From assembly GCA_030614915.1 (NCBI GenBank), contig JAUXAG010000005.1, positions 84,568 through 148,567 of the forward strand: DNA of 64,000 nucleotides. Direction: 5' to 3'. Both the position numbers and the translations under genes were made by a program. Positions within the stretch are counted from its first letter, which is position 1. Each line of letters opens with the position of its first letter. The notes under the pieces were generated by a model, which was not told where the DNA came from, searched no databases, and saw nothing but the letters and a program-made list of their open reading frames with translations. Source of the stretch: Actinomycetes bacterium (GTDB lineage: Bacteria > Planctomycetota > Phycisphaerae > JAACET01). Positions 36,428-46,030 of the stretch are shown in pieces.

Positions 36428-37157
36428 CTTGCAGCTTTCTTCCAATTGCCATATAACTTTCTCCTTTATACCAATGAAAATATCCAAATATAGCCATTGG
36501 GATCCAGTTAATAAGAGCAAGAGGGAATTTCTGTAATACCCTTAATCCTGTAAGACTTGTTGTCCCATCGTCTAACATTTGAAATCCTTTGTTTTGAATT
36601 AGGCTCCTCCATTCAGGCGGGGATTTCAGAGATATATGGTCATACCTATTGCCTTGCCACCTAGTGCCAAGTATTCTTGCAGATATGCCGATTGGATTAG
36701 GAGTGGCAATTAATAACAAACCATTTTCTTTTAAAATTCTGTATGCCTCAGTAAAAAACCTTCCCGGCTTCTCAAGGTGTTCAATGACTTGAAGTGAAAC
36801 AACAACATCAAAACTTCGGTCTGGAAAAGGCATTGCCTGGCCGTCATGCCTGATAATTGTTGCCCTTTTTACGTGCACTTTTGCAAATTCAACAAGGGAT
36901 TTATCTATATCCAGACCGTATATCTCACAATTTGGGAACCACCTTTCAGCACGCCTCAAATACAATCCAGGTCCACTTCCGACTTCAAGTAACTTGAATT
37001 TGGAATTCTTTTTGAACCCGCCATATTTAGCAAGTTTTCTTTTCCACACCCTATATGCAACACTTGTCTTTAAAGACGCAAAGCAATGTTTGAATTTACT
37101 CTTGGGCAGGTATGGTGAATCTTTATTTCTTTCCATTGCAAAATCTACAGCCTCCAT
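36417..37157 (-). CDS. SAM-dependent methyltransferase
   Basis: 246 residues from ATG 37157 (a GTG at 37202 would add 15). LLEVGSGPGLYLRRAERWFP is motif I; RSFDVVVSLQVIEHLEKPGR and ILKENGLLLIATPNP follow. It is a class I methyltransferase of the UbiE/Methyltransf_11 type common in O-antigen loci. A TTGACA sequence (37219-37214, minus) is present upstream but without a clear -10. Confidence 0.75.
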   Translation of the reverse strand: MEAVDFAMERNKDSPYLPKSKFKHCFASLKTSVAYRVWKRKLAKYGGFKKNSKFKLLEVGSGPGLYLRRAERWFPNCEIYGLDIDKSLVEFAKVHVKRATIIRHDGQAMPFPDRSFDVVVSLQVIEHLEKPGRFFTEAYRILKENGLLLIATPNPIGISARILGTRWQGNRYDHISLKSPPEWRSLIQNKGFQMLDDGTTSLTGLRVLQKFPLALINWIPMAIFGYFHWYKGESYMAIGRKLQGGF

Positions 37158-37306
37158 GCGTTTCTTTCGATAACTGTGGCGGGCTCCTGGCAGTAGGGTC
37201 ACATTCTAAGTTATGTCAATAGGCATTTAATTTAATATTTGGTCATATATTTCATCAACGACTATTTTCGCCTAGTTGTGCAAAGCTCGCTCGCACATCG
37301 TTTCAT

Positions 37307-37363
37307 CACGGTCTCTCCTCAAAGGTTTCTGTTTCCCAAAACAAACCATAAAGAGAGATCGTG
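37307..37363. other. Imperfect inverted repeat downstream of the EpsG-like gene
   Basis: CACGGTCTCTC (37307-37317) pairs with GAGAGATCGTG (37353-37363) with one mismatch, and GGTTT/AAACC pairs inside. On the plus strand ATTTTTT follows, but no plus-strand gene precedes it. On the minus strand it lies just after the polymerase gene. Confidence 0.4.
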
Positions 37364-37381
37364 ATTTTTTCAAATCATGCT

Positions 37382-38521
37382 TTACCAAACCTTTTGAACA
37401 GTACCAATGATTATCGAGAGATAGGGGACGTACTGGTCATGATTAAGCGTGAGGATGCGAAGATAGTAGACCAATGCGACCGCCATGGAGCCAATAAAGA
37501 CCGCTCTGTGCAACAAGCCTTTTCTGGCAGCGAAGATCAGCGACGCGGCGCAAGCCTGAAATATGCAAGCCATCACATAGGCCCTGGAATACATCACATA
37601 ACTTCCGGGAAAGATAATAATCAGCACAACCGTCAGGAGGATGGAGAAAATAGCGAACCGAGAGATGAATGCCTGTTCCTCGGTGAGATGACGCGAGTAT
37701 CTGATGAAATAGATCACCAGCAAGAGCAAGTACGGACCGAAAACAAGCACGCCGATCCCTCGGGGCAGTTGCGTCTCTTTGTAAATCCTAATTTTGTACT
37801 CATAGATCGACGGTACTATCAAAGTCAGAAGCGAATAGAAGTCAAAGAAGCAATTGATCACATATAAGGTCAGGATGGTCACAAGGCAAAGAGAAAAAGC
37901 CCACAGGAATTTGTTCCTCTTCACCTTGGACCATCCAAGCACCAGAATCAGCAGAATGATGTAAAAGATCGCCGAGTATTGGAAGAAAAGTCCGAGCAGA
38001 CATATAGCCAAGGCTGTCAGCACTTTTCTATGCCGGCGGTAGTAATCGCATCCCAAAAGAAAGAGCGCGATTGCTATGGACTGCCTTACCTGAGCGAAGT
38101 GAAGAATCAGGAAACTGTAGCCCGTGTAAATCGTCAGGATGTAGAACCTGTTTACGGCAAGCCGATGGGTGAAGCGGTACAGCGCATAGACGCAAAACAG
38201 GGACGCAAGGAGAAAAACCACGGAGTAGGTGCCGCCAAAATATTTGACGGCGTAGTTGAGCAGGTAATACCCGATCTCGTACGGCGGTTGGACGAATCGC
38301 TCATTGAAATAAAGGTCGATGGGGTTTTGCGACAAATCGAGGTTTTGGAAAAAAACCTCGTAACCTAGCCAGTCATGTCCCGTCTCCAGTCTCAAGCCGG
38401 CGAAGAGGCCAATGGCAAGAAGAGCTAAGCCGTAAAAGGTTCTGTTGAGTCTCAGCAGTCGCAGTTGGTACAGAACTGCAAGAAGCGCGAAAAACAGAAA
38501 TGGGAAGAGATAAATCGCCAT
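37382..38521 (-). CDS. EpsG-like polysaccharide polymerase
   Basis: 379 residues with about ten hydrophobic segments. FAGLRLETGHDWLGYEVFFQ near residue 40 is the R-x-x-x-G-x-D-W-x-x-Y signature of EpsG-type Wzy proteins; FAQVRQSIAIALFLLGCDYY is also typical. It likely polymerises the repeat unit of locus 2 in the periplasm. The start is ATG 38521 with a weak ribosome site. Confidence 0.8.
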   Translation of the reverse strand: MAIYLFPFLFFALLAVLYQLRLLRLNRTFYGLALLAIGLFAGLRLETGHDWLGYEVFFQNLDLSQNPIDLYFNERFVQPPYEIGYYLLNYAVKYFGGTYSVVFLLASLFCVYALYRFTHRLAVNRFYILTIYTGYSFLILHFAQVRQSIAIALFLLGCDYYRRHRKVLTALAICLLGLFFQYSAIFYIILLILVLGWSKVKRNKFLWAFSLCLVTILTLYVINCFFDFYSLLTLIVPSIYEYKIRIYKETQLPRGIGVLVFGPYLLLLVIYFIRYSRHLTEEQAFISRFAIFSILLTVVLIIIFPGSYVMYSRAYVMACIFQACAASLIFAARKGLLHRAVFIGSMAVALVYYLRILTLNHDQYVPYLSIIIGTVQKVW

Positions 38522-38648
38522 ATTATTGAGTTAAATAGGCCCCCACCCCATGCTGCAGATTGAGATTTGTTCTCTCCGTTTGCCGCCAGGGTTCCCGGCA
38601 GCGCCACAGTATTTCAACTATATAGTGGTCGAAGTGGATACCCTTTTG

Positions 38649-39494
38649 TTATTCCACAATGAATTTCCCGTTATATTTATCGAATTTTTTGTACAAAAAC
38701 CGGATCGCATCTTCTCTCGTCATAGTCAGTAAGTCTTCCATATCAGAGTTCCAAGGGAATTTTACTTTTCTGTCAACTCTATTCCTATAACCGATATCAT
38801 ACGCCCTTTCTGGCGACAAAGGTTCAGATTTGTTTAGTTCTTGAGCTATAATAAACAGATTATTGTAATGCAGTTCTAAAATCTCATAATTATATTTTTT
38901 ACATAACTCGTAACATTTTGAAAGACTTTGACCGTGAAAATGATCTCCTGACCACATATGATTAATATCGTACTTTACTGTAAATTGAATTGGTGGTGGA
39001 ATATTCTCATTAATTTCGACACATATCAAACTCGGTCTAAAATCATTTAGCAGTTTATCTAATACAAAAAAGTCATAACCATCTATGTCTAAGTTTAACA
39101 AAGAAAAGTCTTTGGGACACATACAGGATTTCAATATAGATGAAATATTATCGGGAATTATTTTTGTTTTTATAAGATTTACATTGGGAAATCTTCTATA
39201 TATAATTGCGAGCATTGCAAATTTTGTCGAATCAAGTTCTACTGCTATTCCATCCCATCCACTTTTGAAAAGTGAATATGTATTTGATGAACTTATTCCA
39301 TCAGAAGCAGCAATATCAACGCAGTAGTTGTTTTTTAACTGTAAATAGTCTAGGTATTTGTTTATAATATTTTCTTCGTCAAGGAACGAGCTAGCACTTT
39401 TCCATTTCCTATTAAATCTATATTTACTAAGCACTAATAGCACCAATAAACCTGGAGGTAGAATACTCTTTACTGCTTGTCTTAATAATGACAT
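38649..39494 (-). CDS. FkbM-like methyltransferase domain protein
   Basis: 281 residues. After a hydrophobic N-terminus (ILPPGLLVLLVLSKY), YCVDIAASDGISSSNTYSLF and DFSLLNLDIDGYDFFVLDKL match the Rossmann start and the L-x-x-D-I-D-G-Y-D motif of FkbM-type methyltransferases. The glycine-rich SAM loop is degenerate, so activity is uncertain. The gene is AT-rich. Confidence 0.6.
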   Translation of the reverse strand: MSLLRQAVKSILPPGLLVLLVLSKYRFNRKWKSASSFLDEENIINKYLDYLQLKNNYCVDIAASDGISSSNTYSLFKSGWDGIAVELDSTKFAMLAIIYRRFPNVNLIKTKIIPDNISSILKSCMCPKDFSLLNLDIDGYDFFVLDKLLNDFRPSLICVEINENIPPPIQFTVKYDINHMWSGDHFHGQSLSKCYELCKKYNYEILELHYNNLFIIAQELNKSEPLSPERAYDIGYRNRVDRKVKFPWNSDMEDLLTMTREDAIRFLYKKFDKYNGKFIVE

Positions 39495-39606
39495 ATTAAA
39501 ATACCTTCCTGATTATTAAAATGGGCATAAAGTCAGCGATTATATGAAGCCTGACAAATCTCTAAACGCCGACCCGCAGACCGTCGGAATAAGATGATCC
39601 ATTTGA

Positions 39607-40857
39607 TTAATATTTCCATAATCCACGATTTTGTCGGTAGCTAGATAGATAAACTAATAGCCTGGAAAAGTTGTAGAACCTATTTGATCCAACTAAACGC
39701 AAAATCGTTCGCATTATAAAATAAACAAATCTCATTTTATATTTATTTTTAGATAAATCATGAAAACCGCTTGGTGCATATACAGCGGTTTTTCTTTCAA
39801 ACAGAAAATTTTTCCTTGCGAAATCACCAATAACACCATTGGAGTCGAATGGATCATGATTCGGCGGAAGCTCTCCTGCAACACACGCATAAGCCCGACG
39901 AAGTGTTGGGGATATATATTCTCCTCCGGACATGTAGTCAAATCCGTATTGTATTAATGCCAGCTCTGTGTTTTTTGCAGAGAGGGCCTGTTTGTAGGTT
40001 GTACTAAGTTCTAAAAGAGCTGGGCATTTTACCTCTTTTTTTAACAAAGACCTTTCCTTTAAATAATCAAGGTCGTTTTCATCGAAATTACTAAAGTGGA
40101 AAAAAACGAGAGGGTACATGTCATTTACAATATAGCCTCCATCATGGTTTTTCTCTATACATCTCTCAAAAATATTCCAGGGAGCAGCGTTATAGCCCAA
40201 ATTAAATGAAACATATAAATCCTTGAAGAAACAAGGCGCAATACTAACCCATTTCTGATCGGTAGAAAGGCTGAATTGGGATTCCATAAAATTTAATTTC
40301 GAACATCTATCAGACCACCACCTTAAAAAACTTAGCCCTTGGGGGGAATCTTTTACAGCATAAAAGCCCAGATTAAATGAACCAAACCGCATCATACCAA
40401 TATCGTCTCCCCATCCCGGATGGCTATGGATTGACAATGGCGTTGTATAGTGAGGGGTCAAGACAATAGAATGATCTTCTAAGTCACTAAGAATAGGCCC
40501 AACTGAATTATACGAATACGTATCGGGATCCAAAAAAATCACCTTCTTGAATCTGTCAAGTAATTTTAATGTAAGGCAAGGCTTGAGGCTCGTACTCAAT
40601 TCTGTGATGTCATATTTGAATGCCAACTCATACAGATGTGGAATGCCAATATCTTCAATCCAAAAAATATTGGCTTCTATGGCGGAAAAGTCAACATCTA
40701 CTTTCCTGTCAATAAGATATATATTTAGCTTTAAATTATTAAATTTCAATACCGATTCGGAAAGAGCTATTGCCTTTGGAAGGTAAGCCAAATTGCATAC
40801 CGTGAAAATCGCATATTCCTGCTTCTCGTTTACGGTCATTTCATTATCCACTTTCAT
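39607..40857 (-). CDS. Putative GT-A fold glycosyltransferase (GT8-like)
   Basis: 416 residues. AIFTVCNLAYLPKAIALSES starts the fold, and RFKKVIFLDPDTYSYNSV contains a D-x-D metal site (LDPDTY, about residues 97-102). SFNLGFYAVKDSPQGLSFLR follows. This resembles large uncharacterised transferases of O-antigen clusters. Its stop region is preceded by an ATGA overlap with the GT2 gene (40854-40857). Confidence 0.65.
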   Translation of the reverse strand: MKVDNEMTVNEKQEYAIFTVCNLAYLPKAIALSESVLKFNNLKLNIYLIDRKVDVDFSAIEANIFWIEDIGIPHLYELAFKYDITELSTSLKPCLTLKLLDRFKKVIFLDPDTYSYNSVGPILSDLEDHSIVLTPHYTTPLSIHSHPGWGDDIGMMRFGSFNLGFYAVKDSPQGLSFLRWWSDRCSKLNFMESQFSLSTDQKWVSIAPCFFKDLYVSFNLGYNAAPWNIFERCIEKNHDGGYIVNDMYPLVFFHFSNFDENDLDYLKERSLLKKEVKCPALLELSTTYKQALSAKNTELALIQYGFDYMSGGEYISPTLRRAYACVAGELPPNHDPFDSNGVIGDFARKNFLFERKTAVYAPSGFHDLSKNKYKMRFVYFIMRTILRLVGSNRFYNFSRLLVYLSSYRQNRGLWKY

Positions 40858-41657
40858 GTAAAAGCATTGATTAATCTAGCCACCAACTGCCAGTAAAGAT
40901 ACACCGCCAATGAACGAATAATTGCAATGAAAAACACCACGTTCCTGGTTGTAATTGAGGTAATCAGCAATCTTGTACTTGCAGTGATGGTACCAATTAT
41001 TCGTTTTGCAGAATACTTGCGTAATAATCGCTCTTTGCCGAAGACTATATATCTAACATCAGGCTGTTCTGACTCATGATCAAAACCAGGGGCTATTGAG
41101 CACTCACCAATTTTAAAATTATTATTGTTAGAGTTTAGGCAAAACTCATAATCCACACAATCAACAAAATATTTTTCATTATGCCAGTTAATTTTCTTTA
41201 GATTTTCAAGAAAAAAAAGGCTTCCACTGCTCCTTGCAAGCAGAACATCTTTAAATACACAATTACTCTCGGCACAATCACCGGAATTTTGGGAATTAAA
41301 TACTATTGCGCTATAATTAGATGCTATGTTAGCGTTGTTAATATAAAAGTTTTCAATAAAATCCAAAGTATTTTCATCAAACACCGTATCTTGGTCAAAG
41401 AATATCAAGGCCGGAAAGGAGTCGTAATATGCTTGAGCACAAACAGTTGAAATTGCAAAACCCAGCCCTACATTCTTTCCACAAGAGAAATACCTGCAAG
41501 CTTGCTTGCTGTCGCAAAAATTTTGAACAATTCCGTCTTCAGGCGAATTGTCAAATACATACAAAACGAAACCGGATGCCAGTGCCAAACTCAACCTTGA
41601 TATTAGATTGTCGCCTGGATTATATGTCACGACACCGATTGCAATTTTTCGATTCAT
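40854..41657 (-). CDS. Glycosyltransferase family 2, rhamnosyltransferase-like
   Basis: 267 residues. IGVVTYNPGDNLISRL opens it; GKNVGLGFAISTVCAQAYYD and PALIFFDQDTVFDENTLDF (D-Q-D metal site) are features of RfbF/WbbL rhamnosyltransferases. A C-terminal hydrophobic segment (RNVVFFIAIIRSLAVYLYWQ) may anchor it. Donor dTDP-L-rhamnose would come from the rfb genes at 49.7-53 kb. Confidence 0.78.
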   Translation of the reverse strand: MNRKIAIGVVTYNPGDNLISRLSLALASGFVLYVFDNSPEDGIVQNFCDSKQACRYFSCGKNVGLGFAISTVCAQAYYDSFPALIFFDQDTVFDENTLDFIENFYINNANIASNYSAIVFNSQNSGDCAESNCVFKDVLLARSSGSLFFLENLKKINWHNEKYFVDCVDYEFCLNSNNNNFKIGECSIAPGFDHESEQPDVRYIVFGKERLLRKYSAKRIIGTITASTRLLITSITTRNVVFFIAIIRSLAVYLYWQLVARLINAFT

Positions 41658-41659
41658 AT

Positions 41660-42955
41660 CTACTTATTCACTTTTAACATGCACTTATCCGCAAATATTA
41701 ACAAAATAAGACAATCGACACCAACCCTTGCGCCCCATATTATGGCTACTCCCGGCAAACCCACATATCTTAATAATATGAATAAAAGGGGGATGTAAAA
41801 AAGAAACTCACCTAGATGAATCATTGCTGTAGCTCGGGCATTTCCGGTTGCGTGGATTGCAACAAGTGGGACCTGAGCTATACCGTTAAAAATCAATCCC
41901 ACGGATAGAATTGAGGCGATGTACCAGGAACTTCTTGCAAAATCTTGTCCCAGCCACAATTTTATAATCCAATAAGATCCAACCGCCGTAAATGAACAAA
42001 TAACGGTCATAAAAGTAGCCACAACTTTCAGACATTTCTGGTATAAGCGTTTGCTTGCCTGTCGATCAGTAGCAATTACAGATGTCAATTTTGGAAACAG
42101 GGCTACGGTAAAAGCCCCGGGGATAATCAAAAGCCGAAACAATGCGTCAAAAGGTATCGTATAATAGGCTACTAAGCCGGCGCCGAGCACTGAAGAGAGG
42201 ATAAATCTATCACCTGTTACCATTAGAGGGCTGATAATATTTGATATAGTCAACCATATGCCAAATATCAGTAAAGCTCGCGTATCTGTCCAACTGAACT
42301 TTGGTTTTTGTTGTTTTACGACCACTTTTTTGTTTACGAAATGCGCGTGGGCACCTAGCGATATTAGCCGAGCCGCAATCAAACTTGTAACCACAATTAC
42401 AAGCGACGTGCCAAAGACCATAATACTCAAAGCAGGCAGACCAAAAGTAGCAAAACCAAGCAACATGCGTAACAGATTAGCTGTTTTGAAATCTTCGTAT
42501 GCCTCTAGTACTCCTCTCAATCCAACGGTGAGAGTCGTAAGAGGTATGCCCAGCGACGCGATCAACAAAGATTGCACCACACTTTGCTGTAGCGGTATAC
42601 TTACATTAAGCCACTTGTATCCCAGCACATTTGCCAAGCAAGCCAATAGCCCCCCCCCAATCAATCCAGTGGCTGCGGTAAGCAAAAGACCTGTCTTGAC
42701 AAGGCTCGGTACTTGCTCAGCCAACCCCGTTGCAAGTTTGGTTGCTACTTGCTGGGTAAGCCCACGACCAAGCCCAAAGTCAAACAAACTGAAATATCCA
42801 ATCAAAGCCCATACCATCGTAAGAATCCCTAATGCCTCCTTACCCAAATGCCCTAGCAAGTATGGAATGGTTATGATACCCAGCAAGAAAGGAGCTCCAG
42901 CCCCTACCAGATTCCACAATGTATTGTGAGCCAGCCGGCTACTATGAATCTTTAT
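41660..42955 (-). CDS. Wzx-type flippase, apparently ATA-initiated
   Basis: About 431 residues with 12-14 helices. IITIPYLLGHLGKEALGILT and WALIGYFSLFDFGLGRGLTQ are the conserved first segments. The usual Wzx leader (basic residues, then N-T-L-W-N-L-V-G) is encoded upstream of the first standard start (TTG 42919): ATA 42955, with AAAGGA 6 bases before it, gives (M)KIHSSRLAHNTLWNLVGAG. CTG 42934 lacks a ribosome site. It flips the locus 2 repeat unit. Confidence 0.8.
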   Translation of the reverse strand: MKIHSSRLAHNTLWNLVGAGAPFLLGIITIPYLLGHLGKEALGILTMVWALIGYFSLFDFGLGRGLTQQVATKLATGLAEQVPSLVKTGLLLTAATGLIGGGLLACLANVLGYKWLNVSIPLQQSVVQSLLIASLGIPLTTLTVGLRGVLEAYEDFKTANLLRMLLGFATFGLPALSIMVFGTSLVIVVTSLIAARLISLGAHAHFVNKKVVVKQQKPKFSWTDTRALLIFGIWLTISNIISPLMVTGDRFILSSVLGAGLVAYYTIPFDALFRLLIIPGAFTVALFPKLTSVIATDRQASKRLYQKCLKVVATFMTVICSFTAVGSYWIIKLWLGQDFARSSWYIASILSVGLIFNGIAQVPLVAIHATGNARATAMIHLGEFLFYIPLLFILLRYVGLPGVAIIWGARVGVDCLILLIFADKCMLKVNK

Positions 42956-43072
42956 TGTGGTTCCTTTCGCTATGTAACCACTTTATTGGCTATGCGCATT
43001 TCAAAAAAACTGGTTGCGTAGAATGTATTTTCTGCATCCCGGCGTTCATGACTTTACAATACCACCACCACG

Positions 43073-44464
43073 TTACTGTAGATAGCCAAGAGATTTTAGC
43101 TGCTGACGCGTTTTTTCATCCAATTCTGTCTGCTTGGTTGTTCCACTAACTGCGTTATCTTCAAGCTTTGCGTAAGCGGCTACTTTAGGGTGCGACGTAC
43201 CCAGATTATATTGCGCACCACGGTCTAACTGTAGGTCATAAAACTCAACCACGTTACTTTTCTTCTCCCGGACATACAGGTGCTCTGGTGAGACGACCGC
43301 TATGTAATCCAGATGCGAGATGGAGCCGTCTAAACCAACAGCACTTATAGCAATACGGTCCCGGATTGCGTCGCTTCGCATTGGCAGCAACGGTTTGCCA
43401 ATGCAACCCTCGTGCAGAACCAGTCCAGCCAGAGCAAATAGTGTGGGGGCAATATCAATTGAACAAACTTGAGCGCGGATTCTTACTCCCGAAGGAAGAT
43501 AGCCCGGCCAAGAGAATATCAACGGGACTTCATATACCTCCGGGTAGAGGTTTTTGCCATGAGCAGTTGTCCCGTGTTCACGGAATGCCTCTCCGTGATC
43601 AGAAGTAATCACGGAAATTGTGTTCTCAAGCCTACCTATCTTTTTCAACTCTTTGAGTAGTTGGCCTATCGCTGCATCTGCAGTTCGAATCCCGCCGTTA
43701 TATAATTCTATCACGCGATTTCGGACGCCTGGAGCGTCGAGGCCCTTCACGCGGTATAGCATTTCCAACTCTGCATCCGGGATTACACCGAGGTCGGGGA
43801 TAGTCAGAGGACTCCCAGAGTAAAACGGCGATTTCGGGCTGTATGGGTCATGAACATCCATGTAATGTAGGTAAAGGAAAAAAGGCTTTTCTTGTGGGCA
43901 CTGGGTCAATGCAGCCATAGCTACGGCATTAACCTCCAATGCATCAGTCCAACTACCATCTTTGATGAGTGTTTCGTAGCTGTTGAACCCAGCATCGAAA
44001 CCGAACTTTGATTTAAGCCACGGATTGGTATTGATCCCGATGGTGTGGTATCCGTTATTAGCAAAGACTTTAGCCATGGTGGTTAACTGCTCTGGCAGCA
44101 CATCTTTACCCCCCCGCACACCGTGACGAGAAGGGTTCTGACTAGTCATAATGGAAGCCATTGAGGTCTTTGTCCAACTCGAGGGAGAGATTACTCGTTC
44201 GAAGAGTACTGCACGCTCAGCCAACCGCTGGATGTATGGAGCGGTGTTAATCTTATAACCGTAACTGGGCAAGTGGTCCGCTCGTAAGGCATCCACAAGG
44301 ACAAACACGACGTTGGGCTTTTCTTTACGCCGCTTCCCACTACAGCCGCTTATCCAGAGGTTACCCAACAAACAAGCCGCTGAACCGCCATAGAGGCCGA
44401 ATTTCAGCAGCTCACGCCGAGTCAAACCTCTTGCTGAGTTTTGGTTACGTCCAGTACTTCGCAC
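43073..44464 (-). CDS. Sulfatase/alkaline phosphatase superfamily lipoprotein (paralog 1)
   Basis: 463 residues, GTG start. RGLTRRELLKFG is a Tat motif and NLWISGC ends in a lipobox, so it is a Tat-exported lipoprotein. NVVFVLVDALRADHLPSYGY supplies metal-binding Asp residues, and SVITSDHGEAFREHGTTAHG the second metal site. At the nucleophile position the sequence is SWTKTSMASIMTS: the Cys/Ser-x-Pro-x-Arg needed for formylglycine is absent and Thr takes the place, as in phosphoethanolamine/phosphoglycerol transferases. It may transfer or remove a phospho or sulfo group on the polymer. Confidence 0.78.
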   Translation of the reverse strand: MRSTGRNQNSARGLTRRELLKFGLYGGSAACLLGNLWISGCSGKRRKEKPNVVFVLVDALRADHLPSYGYKINTAPYIQRLAERAVLFERVISPSSWTKTSMASIMTSQNPSRHGVRGGKDVLPEQLTTMAKVFANNGYHTIGINTNPWLKSKFGFDAGFNSYETLIKDGSWTDALEVNAVAMAALTQCPQEKPFFLYLHYMDVHDPYSPKSPFYSGSPLTIPDLGVIPDAELEMLYRVKGLDAPGVRNRVIELYNGGIRTADAAIGQLLKELKKIGRLENTISVITSDHGEAFREHGTTAHGKNLYPEVYEVPLIFSWPGYLPSGVRIRAQVCSIDIAPTLFALAGLVLHEGCIGKPLLPMRSDAIRDRIAISAVGLDGSISHLDYIAVVSPEHLYVREKKSNVVEFYDLQLDRGAQYNLGTSHPKVAAYAKLEDNAVSGTTKQTELDEKTRQQLKSLGYLQ

Positions 44465-44474
44465 TACTCATCCT
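44345..44474 (-). repeat. Homologous 5' segment shared by the two sulfatase-like genes, copy 1
   Basis: From AGGATGAGTA just before the start codon through the Tat/lipoprotein signal, about 110 bases are nearly identical to 45912-46040. The rest of the two genes is much more divergent. Confidence 0.75.
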
Positions 44475-44626
44475 CTCACTTGATTATGGTCAAAATCTCC
44501 CCCAAAATCTGAACATTCAACAATACACCTATTAATCTCCATTATCTGCAAATTTGTATTAGCATTTTAATCCCAAACCAATTCGCGAGAAGTATTAACC
44601 TTACGATCGCAATCCTGCATTGGGTA

Positions 44627-46030
44627 CTACACATATCCAAGACTTTTCAGTCTCTCGATTTCTTCCGGGGAGAATGGCACCGTTTTATAATTGTTTTTGC
44701 TCTTCTCCATGAAGTTCTTAAGTTCCTGGCGTAGTAACTTAACAATATTGGCATGTTCAGCAGCAATGTTGATGTGCTCCTGTGGGTCATTGGCAAGATC
44801 GTAAAGCTCACACTTTTGGCTTAGAAGGTCATAGTGAAGCTTATACCGTTGGCGGCGCACAGACCATTTGATGTTGTCCTTTATATTGCCGTGATCTGCC
44901 TCGGCGAAAATAAACCGTTCGGGCGGTTTAGCGCTGGATCTTTGCCATAGCGAACAAAGATCATAACCTTCGAACCCGGGAAAGCTTTTAATACCGAACA
45001 AACTCAACACCGTCGGTGTTACGTCTACCAGGGAAACGGCATCCTTTATTCGTTTGGCTCGTGGTATCTTTGGTCCTCGGATAATAAGAGGCACATGTGT
45101 TAGCTCTTGGTATTGTGTTCGGCCGTGCAGGACACCTCCATGGTCGAAAAATTCCTCACCGTGGTCAGCCGTAACAATCAAGAAGGTTTTCTCCATCAGG
45201 TTTTGTTGCTGGAACAAACCAAATAACACATGTAGTTGGTCATCAAGCTGCCTTATTTCGGCGTCATACAAATCTATCAAGTGTTTGACATCGTTGTTAT
45301 TCAGAGAAAACTTGCCGTCGCGAAACGCCAGGAGTTGGTCGGAACTGCCGTCTGCAATTCCATCATAAGGCCTCGCAAATTCTTTAGCATAACGTGGCAG
45401 TGGCTTGTAATCAGTGTGCACATCAAAGAAGTGCAAAAACAAGAAAAACTGCTCCTTATGGTGTTCTTGGAGCCATTCCTTAGTCTTTTCAATTATCACT
45501 GGGGCAACTCCTTGTAGTCGATGCCCCTCCGGAACAAAAGAAAATTTATCAAATCCTGTATCGAAGCCGAATTTTTGACTGACATAAAATGCGTTTACAA
45601 TCGCCGCTGTGGTAAAACCTCGCTCTGAAAGCAAGTTCGCAAGAGTCTTAACATTTGGAGTAAGTATACTGTTCTTCGCAACCAAACCTAACCGGCTCGG
45701 ATAAAAACCTGTTAGCAATGATCCATGGGATGGCAATGTCCATGGTGAAGGCGCTGATGCATCCTCGAAAAGCACTCCTTCCGAGGCAAGCTTGTCAAGT
45801 GTAGGAGAAGTCTCTCTGTTATAACCATAGCAACCTAAATGGTCGGCTCGTAATGTATCAATCGAAATGACCACGATGTTATGCTTTTCTGCACGTTCTT
45901 TTTTGCTGCATCCACTCAGCCAAAGGCCGCCAAACAAACAAGCCGCTGAACCACCATAGAGGCTACATTTCAGCAGCTCACGCCGAGTCAAACCTCTTGC
46001 TGACTTTTGGTTACTCCCAGTACTTCGCAT
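44627..46030 (-). CDS. Sulfatase/alkaline phosphatase superfamily lipoprotein (paralog 2)
   Basis: 467 residues, ATG start. It has the same Tat-lipoprotein signal as its neighbour (RGLTRRELLKCS, LWLSGC). IVVISIDTLRADHLGCYGYN and FLIVTADHGEEFFDHGGVLH are the metal sites. The nucleophile region is PWTLPSHGSLLTGFYPSRLG, again Thr where formylglycine-forming Cys/Ser would be and His in place of Arg. It probably acts on the outer side of the membrane on phosphorylated or sulfated glycan; the substrate is unknown. Confidence 0.8.
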   Translation of the reverse strand: MRSTGSNQKSARGLTRRELLKCSLYGGSAACLFGGLWLSGCSKKERAEKHNIVVISIDTLRADHLGCYGYNRETSPTLDKLASEGVLFEDASAPSPWTLPSHGSLLTGFYPSRLGLVAKNSILTPNVKTLANLLSERGFTTAAIVNAFYVSQKFGFDTGFDKFSFVPEGHRLQGVAPVIIEKTKEWLQEHHKEQFFLFLHFFDVHTDYKPLPRYAKEFARPYDGIADGSSDQLLAFRDGKFSLNNNDVKHLIDLYDAEIRQLDDQLHVLFGLFQQQNLMEKTFLIVTADHGEEFFDHGGVLHGRTQYQELTHVPLIIRGPKIPRAKRIKDAVSLVDVTPTVLSLFGIKSFPGFEGYDLCSLWQRSSAKPPERFIFAEADHGNIKDNIKWSVRRQRYKLHYDLLSQKCELYDLANDPQEHINIAAEHANIVKLLRQELKNFMEKSKNNYKTVPFSPEEIERLKSLGYV

